Below, in pieces: positions 35,601-52,619 of a DNA stretch of 64,000 nt. Origin of the DNA: Motacilla alba alba. Taxonomy: Eukaryota > Chordata > Aves > Passeriformes > Motacillidae. The translations under genes were made by a program, and so were the position numbers. The stretch covers positions 14,132,149 to 14,196,148 of the forward strand of contig NC_052027.1 in the NCBI RefSeq assembly GCF_015832195.1, read 5' to 3'. Under the pieces are notes generated by a model. The model did no database searches and was not told the DNA's origin. It worked only from the letters and a program-made list of their open reading frames with translations. The number at the start of each line of letters is the position of its first letter. Position 1 is the first letter of the stretch.

Positions 35601-38600
35601 CCTCTCTCCAAAGGCTTCCAACTGCCTGAAACCCTGTCCCCTAAAGGATCATACACTCTAGAACAAAGTGCAAACCTGAACAAAACAGCTGCCATCCATC
35701 ACACTGTACCTGCTGGCAGTAGGAGTCGAAGGCTGCAAAAGCTTGTTTGTACATGCAGCTGCCAAAGGAGACCACAGCTGGGTGTGCTGAGTGCAGAAAT
35801 GTCTGAGCAAGGGCTAGGATTGAAGGGAAGAAGTCTTTGATAACCTGAAATACAGACATCATGAAAGAGGAGATTACTGTTGCTTGTTTTCAATATCAAA
35901 CATATCCGATGCTGAGGAAAGCTCAACTCCAAAAAACCACATGACAATTACAAGAGAGGACGTGTGCCTTGGGACACTGATCTGGACTAAAAATTGTAAA
36001 AGAGAAGTACATGAACATTACTGGAAAGGTATAAATAATGCAGCACAGGGCTAAGTCATCATCTGACAAGATTTTTGAGAGATAAAAGAGAGAGTCTCAA
36101 AGCAGGATCAGCACTGACCGTTGAATGGTTTTGGAAGGCATTCTGCACCAGCTGTTCTGGCATGCAGCCCAATCGGATTTTGGTCCTCAAAACCTTCTCA
36201 GTTTGTTTCCTGTTCCTGGTGTTTGTAGAATGGATTAGCAGCAAAACTATCAGATCCAGAACCTTTCAGAGGAAATAACCACCACTCATTATGCTGAAAT
36301 ATTAAACAGTCCAGATAACTCCAAGTCAAACCTTGAAGTCTAAACTAAGAAGAAAAGCTCAGAAAGTCCCAAGAGTCACAACTGAAATAAAACCTTATGA
36401 GTACAACAGGACAGAATTGAAGCAGGATAACTCTGTTCCTTAACAGAAGGGACAGGGATGAACCTGAAGGAAGGGATGAACTAAGAGTTACAAAGAAAAT
36501 GGATGGTTGTTATACTTGGAACAAGTCCAATACCAAGAGAACCATCTATGAAACATCACCAGCAAGTTTCTGGTCCAAATACAAAAATCTCTTAATCTAC
36601 AACCATGAAGAAAGCCCTTGAGAAACCAAGAGAAGAGGACACTTACAGAGCAGAACTATTACCTTATGGTCAGACACAGATGTGCTGTTCTCAATAGCCT
36701 GAGAGGAAAAAAAAAAAAAGCAAGCTGTTAGGCTACAGTACAATACTATATTCCAAAACCAAATCATAAAAGATAGACACCAAAAGTCTGTAACACCCTG
36801 CTCACAGATTTATCTCCTCTACAGCAGGATTCCTATCAAAGTCAGAAAACTGGATCGTGCCATCAACAGAGACTCCAGAAGCTATTGAAGAAATAGCTGA
36901 AAACTGAGTTTGAACAAGGATATTCTCAAATAACACGAGGCTTGAGAAAGGAACTGAGGTACTGAGTAATGAGGACAAGAAACAGCCTTATGGTTTACAC
37001 TGAAATGCAATTTAAATTTAGCCTAAAATCAGCTGAAAATGATTTCTAGCAGGACATATTCAAGCACCTTAAGGCTTCACACAGCTAAGCTGCAATATAT
37101 GGATATACATTTTTCCTCTCTTGCAGAATGAAATGTGTATCTGTAAAATGAAGGGCTAACATTTGTCTTTTAATACCACATGTGGTTACAAGAAAGGCTC
37201 AGGCTCAATCAGGAGCCCAAATATATAAGGGCTCCTTAAAACAAGGACTGAAGCATGGATCTTACCTTAATCCATGCTTCGGAGACATCTTTCTGAAATC
37301 TTACAGCTAACTTGATGACATCAAAAAGTAGCTTCACACAGTTCTGGCTGGTGGTTACTTGGCTCAGGGAAGAACTGCAAATTATCAGAAAAGAGGAGAC
37401 TCAGTCCCTGCAAATACTGTCACGGAAGGAGCAAGGCAACCCAGCAGTCACAGCAGTTACTTAAAGCAGCCATTGTCCAGAGGGAATGCTCTGGCAAGGA
37501 GAGGGAGTATCCCAAGAGGTAAACAGAATCAATGGAAAACATACTGGAGGGAACTTAAAACAGATAAACTAGTAGCAACATTATTATAAATGAAGTTGCT
37601 TATCCCCATGCAGACATGGAGGCAGATGGCTCAAAAGGAACTACATCCATGGCAGGGGAAGCTGGCTGGGCAAAGAGTGACAAATGTATTGCATTAGTAC
37701 CAAGAAAAAAGGAATAAAGGTGTCTGTGCCTTTCCACAGGATAAATTAGGCTCATGTGTGTAGCCTATTGTACCAGAGAGACCAGAAGAGGAACAGTTTA
37801 AGTTCTCTTGTCTCATCCTACCCTCGGAGAATCAAGTAAACTTGTTTAAGTACCTGGCCTGGATTTGGCTTTTAATCTTCTTCTGGGAACTGTGAATCTG
37901 CAGGGGCAGAACACACGAGGATAGATCCAAGCTCTTACGAAGATCAGAAATCACCTGTAAAGCACAAATCCATGCACAAGTCACTGGGACAAATGAGGGA
38001 AGAACAGAAAAAGCTGAGGAAAATAATAAGCCTAAAATTACAAATCAAAACTCAAATATTTGTAAAGGTTCACAAGAATTGAATCATGCCCAAATTTAAT
38101 TTTTTAACTTTGAAAATGAACCAGCAAAACTCTTCTCTTTGCCTCTTCTCTTTTGCATGTCATACAAAAAAATAGAATTTTTTAAGACCTACTCTGTGAA
38201 ATTCCCACCTATATCTGCTTTACATTGCTGTGAACTGTTTTTATACTGTTTTTATTCTGTTTAGCAGCTGAGCAAGATACACGACAGCCTCGGGAATTCT
38301 GGGACATGCAAGTTTACCAATGTGACTGCTGTTCAAATGCAGTGTACCAGCACAGACTGGCTTCCATGTCATAGGCACATTCTTTTTTACAGGGGTCTCT
38401 CTGAAAGGTTTGGGCAGATCACAAACCTCATTTGGCTTAGGCTGAGGCTTCCTCAACATATGAAACAAAGTGTGTTTGATGGCTCAGCAAGGCTGGCTTT
38501 GATCCCTGGTAATATTAAAATTTTACTTGAAAACATTAAAAACATACAGCTCTGTGTGTGAAGCAACTTCCCTCTGTTAAAACACACACACTGGTGTGGA

Positions 38601-41600
38601 AAATACATACTTCATTATGAAAAAGATACTGTACCTCTACTGCATCTGCTGCCTTAACATTTTGGAGGATGAATTTTACCACTACAGGCAAATCTTCCAG
38701 TTTTACAGAAGGCACAATGGTCATGGCAGACTGTCGCACCTGAGGAGAGAGCAACACTCCATCAGCTGGAAAACAACGCTCCACAAAAACATAGTTATGC
38801 TAGTGGGAAGGAATCCTTGGAGACTACAGCCCAGCCTTCTGCTCAGAGCAGGAATACTGTCAATACTAGATCAGATTCACCTTGGCTTTGCTGAGTCTTG
38901 AAGGATGGAGGAAACCTCCAATCTCTGCCACCTCTTTGATAATTTATGTCAATGCTGCAGACCCTAACTAGTTTTTCCAAATGTCCAACCTTAACCTCTT
39001 GTTGTGGCCACTGCCCCTTAACACTCTTCAACAGGAAGAGCTTGGCTCCACCATTTTGTAACTGGCTTTCAAAAGGGAAAAGTATGAAGAATGTGCAGCC
39101 TGCTATGCAGCACCAGCCTTTTGAGACTATGTAAAACACTATGCACTCAAATGAACTGATTTTATTTTATTCATAAGAAGCCCAACTCCAAAAAGTGCAG
39201 CAATGCAACATATCCAAAAGGTACAAGGCACATCATCATCTCTTCTCCTTTATCAGCACTCTGCAGCGAAAACCTGTTTAATTATTTAATCACCAATCTG
39301 CCTTTCCTTAGAAAATAACAGTCTAGTCTGGTCACTGTACTTAAAAAAGATGAAGTACTGACAATAAGAAGGTTCAAGACAGGCAGTAAAAAATTACTGC
39401 AGCAGGACAAAGTGCTTCTGCATTTGCTAAAACAGCTGTGATTGAAATTCCTGGCTGTTACAGTAGGAATTCAGAAAACTTCTCTCTGCTCCTCACTGAA
39501 CCCCTCATACATGTTTCAAAAACCAGCTTTAGCTTCTGACCTCTTTCCAACTTCAGGAGCTCAGGACTTTTGAAAGCCTACAGGAGCCAGATTTAACAAA
39601 ATACTGGGAATGAAAGAGAGTTCCAGCTCTCATGTTGCTAAGCAGGGGCTGGGGTCTGCTGAAGTGCTCAGTAAAAGCTCTCACCTCAGCCACAAGTTCT
39701 GCATCAAGATCCAGACGAGAAAGGGCATCCAGGATTGGCACTGTCAGCCGTCTGCCCTGCTTCAGCAAGCAGCTGTTACACAGGGAAAAGAAAACAAAGG
39801 GTCCTCTTAACAAAACCAACCTTTTTTGTATTGTATAATTCCAGTAGTTTTTGTGGCCACTGCAAAAAAAAATCTCTGAAACTGACAACAACATATGCCA
39901 CTGGCATTGTGGAAAACATGTTCCTTAAATTATTACTCTTCATGTAAGAACTGCACCTGTCTTTAACAGCCTCATGGACTTTCCCAAAACTCACGTAATC
40001 ATTCTTGGCTGACATCACAGTTTCTTACAAACTTTCTCTAGTAAGAAGTTGTACTTAAATTTTGTGAGTTGAAAAACAGCTCATCTGCAGCATCCTGGTA
40101 ACTCTGTGCTCCCTAACTCATTAGAAGTAACGGGTTGTTTTCTGCATCAGAAATGGATAAAGGCCATGGAGAATATGGAAATAAGTATGCCTTGCTGATA
40201 CAAACAGCTTTCAAAATACACAAACAGAGAAAAGAGAAGTCTGAGGAGTTTGATTAGCATAGGAAAAATGTGTGGAGCTTTTTATCTAGAAGCTGAGGCA
40301 ATACACAGAGAATGAAAACGCCAGCATAAATGTAAGTGATCTGTGCAATAATAAGAACTAGAAACACTTAGACTACTCAAATTCTTGTGCAAAATGAATA
40401 CATTATTAAAGACAGATGTAAGGACTAGACTATGGCAGTGCTCCCTGGGAGGATAACTCTTGGCATTAGGTCCCCCAGTTGTTTGGATCAGTAAATATGC
40501 TTGAGAAAAGTATATAAAATAGCCAGAAAGTTCTGTTTCATGCACACATTTACTGTGTTGTGGGTCTGGGGTTTTTTTTTTATTAATAAAAACCATGTTG
40601 GACCCTTACCACAGCAGAATCCAAGACATATCAGAAGCTGTCAGTAGTAATATCCAAGTGACTGATAATACACTATCCAGCAGAAGTAGGGAGTACTTAA
40701 CTGGATGCTACCTGTGCTGCCTCCAGGTAGTTAAGAGTTTAATAATAATTTATATAAAAGCAGTTTTGGAGCATTGTCTAAATGCAATGTCTTTTGCTGG
40801 ATTGCCTGTGCTCTCTTTAGGAGCATAACAGTACAAATGGAATGTCCTAAGACAGTGGTAGGTGTTCCCAGATGCTCCAGTTAACAGGAACACAGCGCTG
40901 ACTTAATCCTTCAGTCAGCCCCAGAGCAACCTGCATTAATGCATCTTGTCCTTTTCTGCTAAGTGCAAGGGGGAAAAAACAAAACAAAACAAACCCTCCC
41001 AACCAAACCATCCATACCTGAGCTCTCTGGCCACCTCACTTTGCTGGGAATCCTCCAGGATCTCAGGTAAACTGGTGATAATATCATGCTGGATTGGTAC
41101 TGGAGAGACACTAACCATCTGCATTAACTTCCTGACCAGATCCTGCAGACAAAAAGAGCACTGGTGAAATGCACAAATCTCTCAGCACAGCAATATTATG
41201 CATCTAAGGTCCCTCAGTGCAACATCTGCCTGAGTTTGTGCCAACTGTCCCTTAACTCACTGTCCTGCTGACATGAAGCAGAGCATAGATTTCTGTGGAA
41301 CAAGGGTATTTTACAGCTAGGATATAAAGATCTTGGTGAGCAGAGGAAACTGGGACACACAACAAGCTTCCCAGTGTTTAGTACTTCAGTAGAGAGTAAC
41401 CCACAGAGACCAACTGACTTAGGGAAAGAAGGAAAAGAATTACCAGAGCAGGAACAGAGAATTCATCCCCACACGCTTGCAAGTATCCAGTACCTTGTTA
41501 AAATTAAACTAGAGGGGATTGTAACTTCCTGCCACCAACAGCTTTAAAAAGGGGTCATCTGTGTGAGTACACATGCACAGATACAAATTTGTGTAAAAGA

Positions 41601-44600
41601 CTACTTACAGCAAGGAAAGAAGAAAAATAGTAAAAGATGTTCAGATGTCACTCAAGGCAAACGTAACAAAACAGAAAAAAATTAAATCTCTCCTTCAGCA
41701 TGTGAATACAAAAACAACATCAGTTCTCATCAGCACAATAATTCAATCTAATCCCACCTGAGAGGCGCTCCAAAAGTTGTTTGGAAAAAGCATATGTGTG
41801 ACTGCACCTCTGGCACTCACCTGGCTGTCAAGGAGCCTGTCAAGCCACTTGAACTGATTGATGATGAGCCGGGGGAAATTTGTTCCAAAGGTGCCCACAC
41901 TGAAACAGCAGAAAAGGTACACAGCTTAGTCACACCTACAGACTCAAAAGCTCTGCTGCTGCTCAGCAAGAACAACTAACCCCATCCTTAACTGGTCACT
42001 AATACATAGAAAGAACTTCACTCTTCTTACAGTTTGACAGGAGACAAGTGTAACAACATCCATTTTTCAGAATTCCCAGAGGATTCACAGCACAATTAAC
42101 AGCTTATCAGTTTTACATCCAAGATCCTTTAGAATTCTTGAGTGAAAACAGTTCAGACCTTGTAACTGTCTATGTTAAACCCTCCTCAAACAAATTTCAG
42201 TCTGAGACAATTTCTTGGACTACAGCCCTGTGAAGCATTTGTATCCTGTATTTCAGCACTGGAACAAAAATTGCAGCAGGAACAGCCTCAGCTTCTTCCT
42301 CCCCCTTGGCCTGCCCCACTAACTCTGCAGTGAGCATCCAGGGCACAGAAAGAAGAGATGAAGTGGTCAAGTCTTGCCTGTGTTACACCTCAAGATCTCT
42401 CACTCCACTGTGGTGTTCTACATTCAAAAACCAATAGATGCTCTTTCAATTTCCCTTGTTTGAACACAACATAATTTTAAAAGGAGATCTGTTTGCATCT
42501 CCCAGCCTCCTAAAACTCTGCCAGCAGCCACTTCCATCTTTTTTTTTTTAATGATGAGACACTCTATAGGCCCTCTGCTGAAATAATTCATAAGCTTGTG
42601 TCAGTAGCTGTGAAAAGCACAATCAATCAATGCCCAATGTCTGCATTTCACCTTCTAGAAATTTGTCTTCTGCTCTATGGACTCACAAATTTAAGGTCAT
42701 GGTACCTCACAGATTATTTTACACAGGTATGAAAAAAAACCCCACATCAGTGCAAACTGCCACTCAGGTAAATCTGAAGTAACAGCTAAAGTCAAACAGC
42801 TGGTGATTGTCCAAAAGAAATTTCATTTCAATGCAGAGAGAAGCCAGTTTATACTCACACATCAAAAAAGAATTCAGGGATCTTTTCCAGCAACAGTGTT
42901 ATGACAGCAGGCTAAAAGAAAGGAAAAAGACAGTGATTAACTGGCTGTGCTGTGGTACTGCACCAAAACAGACCTTTCAGAAAAGATGAAATACACACAG
43001 AGAATAAAATACTTGAAAGGTTCAATAAGTATTTCCTGTATAAGAAATCGCTTGCCTAATGCCAGAAATGAGGCACACAGCCTGTGAAGTGAAAACCACT
43101 TTTCAGAGGGTGGTATAAACTACCCACACAACCCAACAGAACATGGCCACATGGGCAGGGTGTACAATTCCTCTGGGCCAATGAACCTCTCTTTCTCTGA
43201 CCCTGAGCTGCTCTTCACCACACAGAAACCAAAGCATCCATTTTAGATAAGTTTGAAAACAGTGCCCAGCTCTAGCACTTTAACATTCTCCACAGTGGAA
43301 GTGATTATATCTCATCAGCATTTCCTGTGGTTGACCTGAGCCATAATCTGTCATTCTGCCCCTGTTCACCTGTAAGGAGTGCCTGGCTCTGTGTTCCCTA
43401 CACCTTGCAACTATTTGAAGACCATGAAATTTTCCTTAATCTTCTTGTAAAACTGAACAAACCCAGTTCCCTCTGTCTCTGCTTTTCTGCCATGTGTCTC
43501 AGGCCCTAAGCATCTTTGTGTCTCTACAACAACAAACTGGACACTATTCCAGATGCAGCCTCGCCTGCCTCAAAACCAGTTCTATTAATCCTTTACTTAA
43601 GTAAGCAAAATGTTCCCTACAATCAAAACCATTGTAAAGAGCAAGCTAAGGTTCACATACCTGTAAGGTCTTAATCCCAAGAAGCAGTTTAATGAGGCTT
43701 TCACAATATGAGTGCACCAGATTCCTGAAAGATGAAAGATTCCACCACGGTTGTGTTCAAAAACATGCTGGGAGAACAGACTGTAGCTCTTCCCATTACT
43801 GTTTTTTTTTTTTTTAAACGACATATTATGACTCAAGATAGCCCATGGTAATCACAGACACACAAAAAGATTTACAACTGCACTTCAGCTCTGAACCAGC
43901 TCACTTTCTACAAGACTAGAAATGTGAAAGTCTGTGGTGAAGCTGTATCTCCTGGGGAAAAAAGTCTCAAAAAGGAATTGACCTTCACCAGCCCTGGCAA
44001 ATTTTTTTCATAGTATTTGGTTGTTGCCATAAAATGCCATGGAATCCAATGTGTGCCATGGACAGATAGTAAATTCTGTGACTTAACACTTTAAACTCCC
44101 TGCTAATTAGCAGGAATAGATGACACCAGCCATCCTTGGTGCCTTGGTGTGCACCAGCTGGAGCCTTTGGCTGCACTCTGATCAATGTCACAGCACATCA
44201 CCAGAGACTGGCTCTGACTGGAGGGGAAGGCAAAACACATTTTCTCTACCTCGACCCCTCAGTCCGTACAGGAGTGCACGGCAAGAGGCAGTTCTTGAAC
44301 TGGTTCCTGTCCTTGATGTGAGATTCCAGGCCACTGATGAACTGCTTCACAACCTGCAAAGCAGAGAGAAGTTATCCACCCTGAAGGGACACCCCAGTCA
44401 ACTGCTGTCCCTTAGGATGCAATTTGCTAGCAGATGATGAGAACAAGGAAGAGCTAACCAGGGAACTGCAGACAGAAACTGTGATGGAAGGAATGCTGGG
44501 TAATAAGTGAATGCTAGTCTAGACCATTTCCAGAGGAAACAGTGATTGTTCTGCAAAGTAACTCTAAAGCAAGTGTCTCACATTTTACTTTGATTTAAAA

Positions 44601-46054
44601 AGGCTTTGCCTTTCTTCCTGTTCAGCTGAGATAGCAACATTTAATGTGACAAGGGCTGCACCCAAAAAACATTTGCAGTCAAATCATTGGCCTCAGGACC
44701 TTCACCCTGGACTTGCTGTCTGGGGAGGAGCACCACATCACGGCAGTGTAAATGCTGCCAGCTCCCACCCAACAAAAAACCAAACCCCGCTTCCACCAGA
44801 AAGCCATGCAAGTGATTTGTCTGCTCTAAGAGTCTTTGTCTATTGAATAATATTGCCAATGAAAATCACTTTGGCAGTCAGAAAAACTGTGGGACTAAAA
44901 GGCTGGAACAGCAATACTAAGAGAACTGGAAAATCTGAACCACAGAAATCCAAGACTTTTGTATGGGACTAGCGGGGACAGGCAGCTGCATTTGCAGATT
45001 TTCCTACTCTGCAAACAGCTTTAAAGGTGACTCCTGCTAAAGTTACTTACAGCTGGGTAAGTAGGGTGCTTCTCCAGGGCCAGGCAGAGCTTCTTCTGGA
45101 AAGCTATTTGATCAACAGCTAAGGAGACAGTTTAGAAAGGAAATAAAGAATGAGACACAGTCTGTCCCTACAACATCATAACAGCTACCCCAAGTACAAG
45201 CTTCAAGCCCATCCACCAACATTTCTGCATTTGCTCTATTGAGAAGTCCAGTTGGCAAAAGCCTGAGTGGAATCAGCACTTGTGCTTTGTCTAGTCAGGG
45301 CTGAGAGCAGCATTGAAGACACTGAATACAGGACTTCCTGAAGGCCTTGCCTGAAATGCCACATTTGTTTCCCCATTTCAGAGCTCCTGCCTCTGCAATT
45401 CAATACTGTAATCACAGATGCAGTCTAATATTTTTCTATATACCTCCAATAATCTTTCAGAAGTCTTAACAGGTATACACCCAAAGAGGTGGAATGATGA
45501 GTTTAGGTGTTGCTGATGTTCAGCAGGAACAAGAGGTATATAACAAATAAGAGGCCAAATGAGGGTTTGCTTGAATTTTGAAACAAGCTGGCTCAAGCAC
45601 TTTTGTGCTGCAAGTAAAACACCTCATTACTTTGTACTATCCATCCTTGCAGGTTTTGATCCAAATCAGAAAGAGCAAATGTTGAACTCATACCTATTTC
45701 ATTCTGTCCCTCCCCAGCTTTCAGCACAATTCCTGATGTCCTGAGGAGCTCTTCAAAGACTCCCTCAGTCTCCAATCCACAGAAGGCAGAAGCATTTTCC
45801 TTATCAGAACTCCGTGACTTCTTCGTTTCTGAGAAAACAAGACATGCTGCATCAAATATAGAAAAGATCAGCAGTGTCATTAACAATCAGCATTATCAAA
45901 ACTGCCACTTTGGCCTTGCCCCTGCTTGGCAGCTGCTGCCTCTATTAATGGGTCTTCACCCCACTAAGATGACACGCAAGCACCTACTTGGCAAGTCAGT
46001 CTCGCAGCTTTCTTCAGAAGCATCAACTTTTGACAATTTCCTTTTTGAAACCAT
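11695..46054 (-). CDS. FANCD2: FANCD2, Fanconi anaemia group D2 protein (complete, 1,445 aa, 43 coding exons)
   Basis: FANCD2 pairs with FANCI as a clamp on DNA. The nuclear Fanconi core complex (ligase FANCL, E2 UBE2T) monoubiquitinates it so that interstrand crosslinks can be repaired. I read 43 coding exons; every junction keeps phase and the coding length is 4,338 nt including stop. Landmarks sit where human has them: basic KRKLSK at the N-terminus; Ser222 in DSQ, the ATM site; QIRKLFY at residues 528-534, in the region reported as a PIP-box; and Lys560 in DDMHMVIRK, matching the ubiquitinated Lys561 of human. The C-terminal half ends in an acidic tail. An untranslated first exon is needed upstream; the acceptor of coding exon 1 is at 46,077/46,078. 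Together that makes 44 exons, as in human. The start MVSKRKLSK matches the family. No frameshift or premature stop was seen. Confidence 0.97.
12620..15038 (-). other. FANCD2: Large FANCD2 intron before the third-last coding exon
   Basis: A 2.4 kb intron between exons encoding HHMCGHSK and IHQDIG. I see no nested gene. FANCD2OS, which lies near the FANCD2 3' end in human, was looked for on the plus strand by peptide memory and not recognised. Confidence 0.6.
17751..17790. repeat. Exact 20-bp tandem duplication in a FANCD2 intron
   Basis: Two perfect head-to-tail copies of CTGCTTCCAAATTCCTATGC lie at 17751-17770 and 17771-17790, between coding exons 35 and 36. Perfect identity suggests a recent or polymorphic duplication. 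Confidence 0.9.
19724..19787. repeat. Array of three abutting inverted repeats in a FANCD2 intron
   Basis: Three perfect stem-loops lie end to end and share edge bases. 19724-19742 has 8-bp arms (TTCTCCCA) and a 3-nt loop. 19741-19763 has 8-bp arms (AATATGTC) and loop TTAATAT. 19761-19787 has 10-bp arms (ATTCCTTGTC) and the same loop TTAATAT. The last two share the core TGTCTTAATATGACA, but their outer arms differ in sequence and are each self-complementary. Confidence 0.85.
20418..28571 (-). other. FANCD2: FANCD2 coding exons 23-33
   Basis: Exons: 28471-28571, 28051-28166, 27212-27320, 26600-26698, 25611-25720, 25260-25406, 24012-24128, 23044-23172, 22732-22847, 21106-21219, 20418-20545. 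They encode roughly residues 722-1150. The first exon must use the upstream CAG (28572/28571) of two nearby acceptors, because the one 5 nt on breaks phase. Exons 26600-26698 and 25611-25720 encode a low-conservation, Ala/Pro- then Lys/Ser-rich linker. The next exons hold [17 protein letters not shown] and LDTEMHTE. The 3' end of exon 24012-24128 uses a GC donor. Confidence 0.94.
20821..20844. repeat. 12-bp exact tandem duplication
   Basis: CTCCAGAACATT occurs twice in a row in the intron between FANCD2 coding exons 32 and 33. Confidence 0.85.
29514..37374 (-). other. FANCD2: FANCD2 coding exons 12-22, including the ubiquitinated lysine
   Basis: Exons: 37266-37374, 36663-36698, 36119-36262, 35710-35844, 35277-35408, 34045-34152, 32038-32147, 31451-31511, 30637-30762, 29743-29816, 29514-29654. 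They encode roughly residues 330-722. Exon 32038-32147 carries Lys560 in VIRKWLSST, aligned with human Lys561, the monoubiquitination site. The preceding exon has [15 protein letters not shown]. Exon 31451-31511 is short, acidic and the least conserved. Exon 36119-36262 uses a GTCAGT donor. The donor of 37266-37374 sits in the loop of a perfect hairpin. Confidence 0.95.
37250..37280 (-). repeat. FANCD2: Perfect 11-bp hairpin with the FANCD2 exon 12 donor in its loop
   Basis: The arms at 37250-37260 and 37270-37280 are exact reverse complements (GAAGCATGGAT in the transcript sense). The 9-nt loop is TAAGGTAAG, so the exon-intron junction AAG|GTAAG lies inside the loop. One arm is coding sequence (EAWI) and the other is intron. 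Confidence 0.85.
38800..39110 (-). mobile_element. CR1 LINE fragment, minus orientation
   Basis: On the plus strand, the run around 38985-39010 (TTTTTCCAAATGTCCAACCTTAACCTC, split here as TTTTTCCAAATGTCC then AACCTTAACCTC) and the run GAAGAGCTTGGCTCC near 39038 match, from memory, the antisense of the CR1 3' region. GAAGGATGGAGGAAACCTCC near 38900 fits the neighbouring CR1 segment. It lies in the intron between FANCD2 coding exons 9 and 10. Diverged and truncated; edges approximate. Confidence 0.65.
43290..43600 (-). mobile_element. Diverged CR1 LINE fragment, minus orientation
   Basis: The plus strand reads CTGAACAAACCCAGTTCCCT near 43455 and AAACTGGACACTATTCCAGA near 43535, followed by TGCAGCCTCGCC. 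These resemble the antisense of an internal CR1 3' segment as I remember it. It lies in the intron between FANCD2 coding exons 5 and 6. Old and gapped; edges approximate. Confidence 0.5.
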
Positions 46055-46739
46055 GGTAACAAAACCTTTGTTGCTGCCTAAAAAAATGCAGGAAAAAGAC
46101 AAGTGTTTTATTCTTCTCTTTTTTTAAAGCAGATCTAGAATGTATTAGTGAATAGCAAAATGACAGAAATTGAGAGTGCTCAAAGAAAGACATTGCCTGG
46201 GTAACCAATATTACACCCCCTTTTTCTGCTGTGCAGGTTGAAATTTTAGAGCTTGCCATATTTAAATAGTGAAATACATCCCTTTTTCTAAAATTCAGTT
46301 CCTCATAAAACAAGGCCTTTCATTCAGACACCAGGCAAACAAAATGGCAAATTAAAGTGAGCAACTATGAGGACCCAGATTGCATCCACTGAGCTGAACT
46401 CAAGACCCTCTCTACATGCCTGGACAAAGCAACAAAGGATTCACAGATGGATGCTCATGGGCCCAAACACTTTAAGTGACCCTGTTTGTGTCCCTAACCA
46501 TGAATCATAGCCAGTGAGCTCTGTCAGCACACACCTCCATCTCACCCATCCTCTTCTGGGGGGTGGCAACAATTAAAAAGAAAAAAAAATTGGACTCACC
46601 TTTAGAACTTAAAAAGTTATTAAAAAAAGATGCGTGCACATCTCACGCTAAATTCCAACTGCTTGGCAGAGGCTGGTAAAATGAGTTACTTAAAATATCA
46701 GCATGGAAGTGGAACAGTTTAAAAACTAAAGTGCAATGA

Positions 46740-47097
46740 GCCTTCCACAGCTGTTTCAGGTGTATAAATACCTGAAAGATGGGTGCCAAGGAGATGGTGC
46801 CCAGCTCTCTTCAGTGGTGCCCTGTGACGGGATGAGGAGCAATAGCTAAAATTAAAACATGAGAAGTTTCACTTTGACATGAGCAAAATCTTCTTTAGGT
46901 TGAGGATGGCAGAGCACTGGAACAGCTGCCCAGGGAAGGTGTGGGCTCTCCCTCCCTGCAGACACTCCAGACCCACCCGGACCCGTTCCTGTGTCACCTG
47001 CCCTGGGTGACCGTGCCTTGGCAGGAGGCTGCCCTGGGTGATCTCCAGAGTTCCCTTCCAGCCCCAGCACCGCTGGGATTCTGTTCTGTTCTGTTCA
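46740..47097 (+). mobile_element. CR1 LINE 3' end, plus orientation, beside the FANCD2/EMC3 promoter
   Basis: This block contains GAGCACTGGAACAGCTGCCC, then TCCTGTGTCACCTG, CTTGGCAGGAGG and GTGATCTCCAGAGTTCCCTT. It ends in a short ATTCTGTTCTGTTCTG run, the pattern expected of the CR1 3' end with its terminal microsatellite. It would fall in FANCD2 intron 1, just before the CpG-rich divergent promoter. Confidence 0.82.
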
Positions 47098-47179
47098 GCC
47101 CAGTCAGGCTCAGGCTGGCCCCTCTCCATCGCACCGACTGCCAAAGGCCGGGCAGTGCCTCAGGCGGCCGTTTCACCTC

Positions 47180-52500
<5,321 letters not shown>

Positions 52501-52592
52501 ATTTAAGAATATGCTTTTGTCACTTCTTGTAAAAGTTATTTGAAATCTGTTATCTAGAACTATATAATGTATTTTAGCAAGGCTGCAATTAA

Positions 52593-52598
52593 AATAAA
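52593..52598 (+). terminator. EMC3: EMC3 poly(A) signal AATAAA
   Basis: AATAAA 92 nt beyond the EMC3 stop, in an A/T-rich 3' end. Confidence 0.8.
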
Positions 52599-52619
52599 AA
52601 CATCATGTTCAGAACTGCA

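Larger units (their letters stand above)
37854..46077 (-). other. FANCD2: FANCD2 coding exons 1-11 (exon coordinates)
   Basis: Exons in transcript order: 45988-46077 (ATG at 46054, 23 nt leader), 45694-45828, 45051-45118, 44250-44353, 43661-43724, 42859-42911, 41821-41899, 41018-41142, 39685-39772, 38635-38739, 37854-37954. They encode the N-terminal helical solenoid up to about residue 329. Recognisable pieces are [48 protein letters not shown] with the following DSQ (Ser222), and [12 protein letters not shown]. Coding exon 1 is preceded by a T-rich acceptor, so the true first exon lies upstream in the shared promoter region. Confidence 0.95.

Noticed and set aside
43802..43816. Poly-T tract as a retrocopy tail
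   Set aside because: No adjoining cDNA-like sequence or target-site duplication was seen; an ordinary intronic homopolymer beside an exon explains it.
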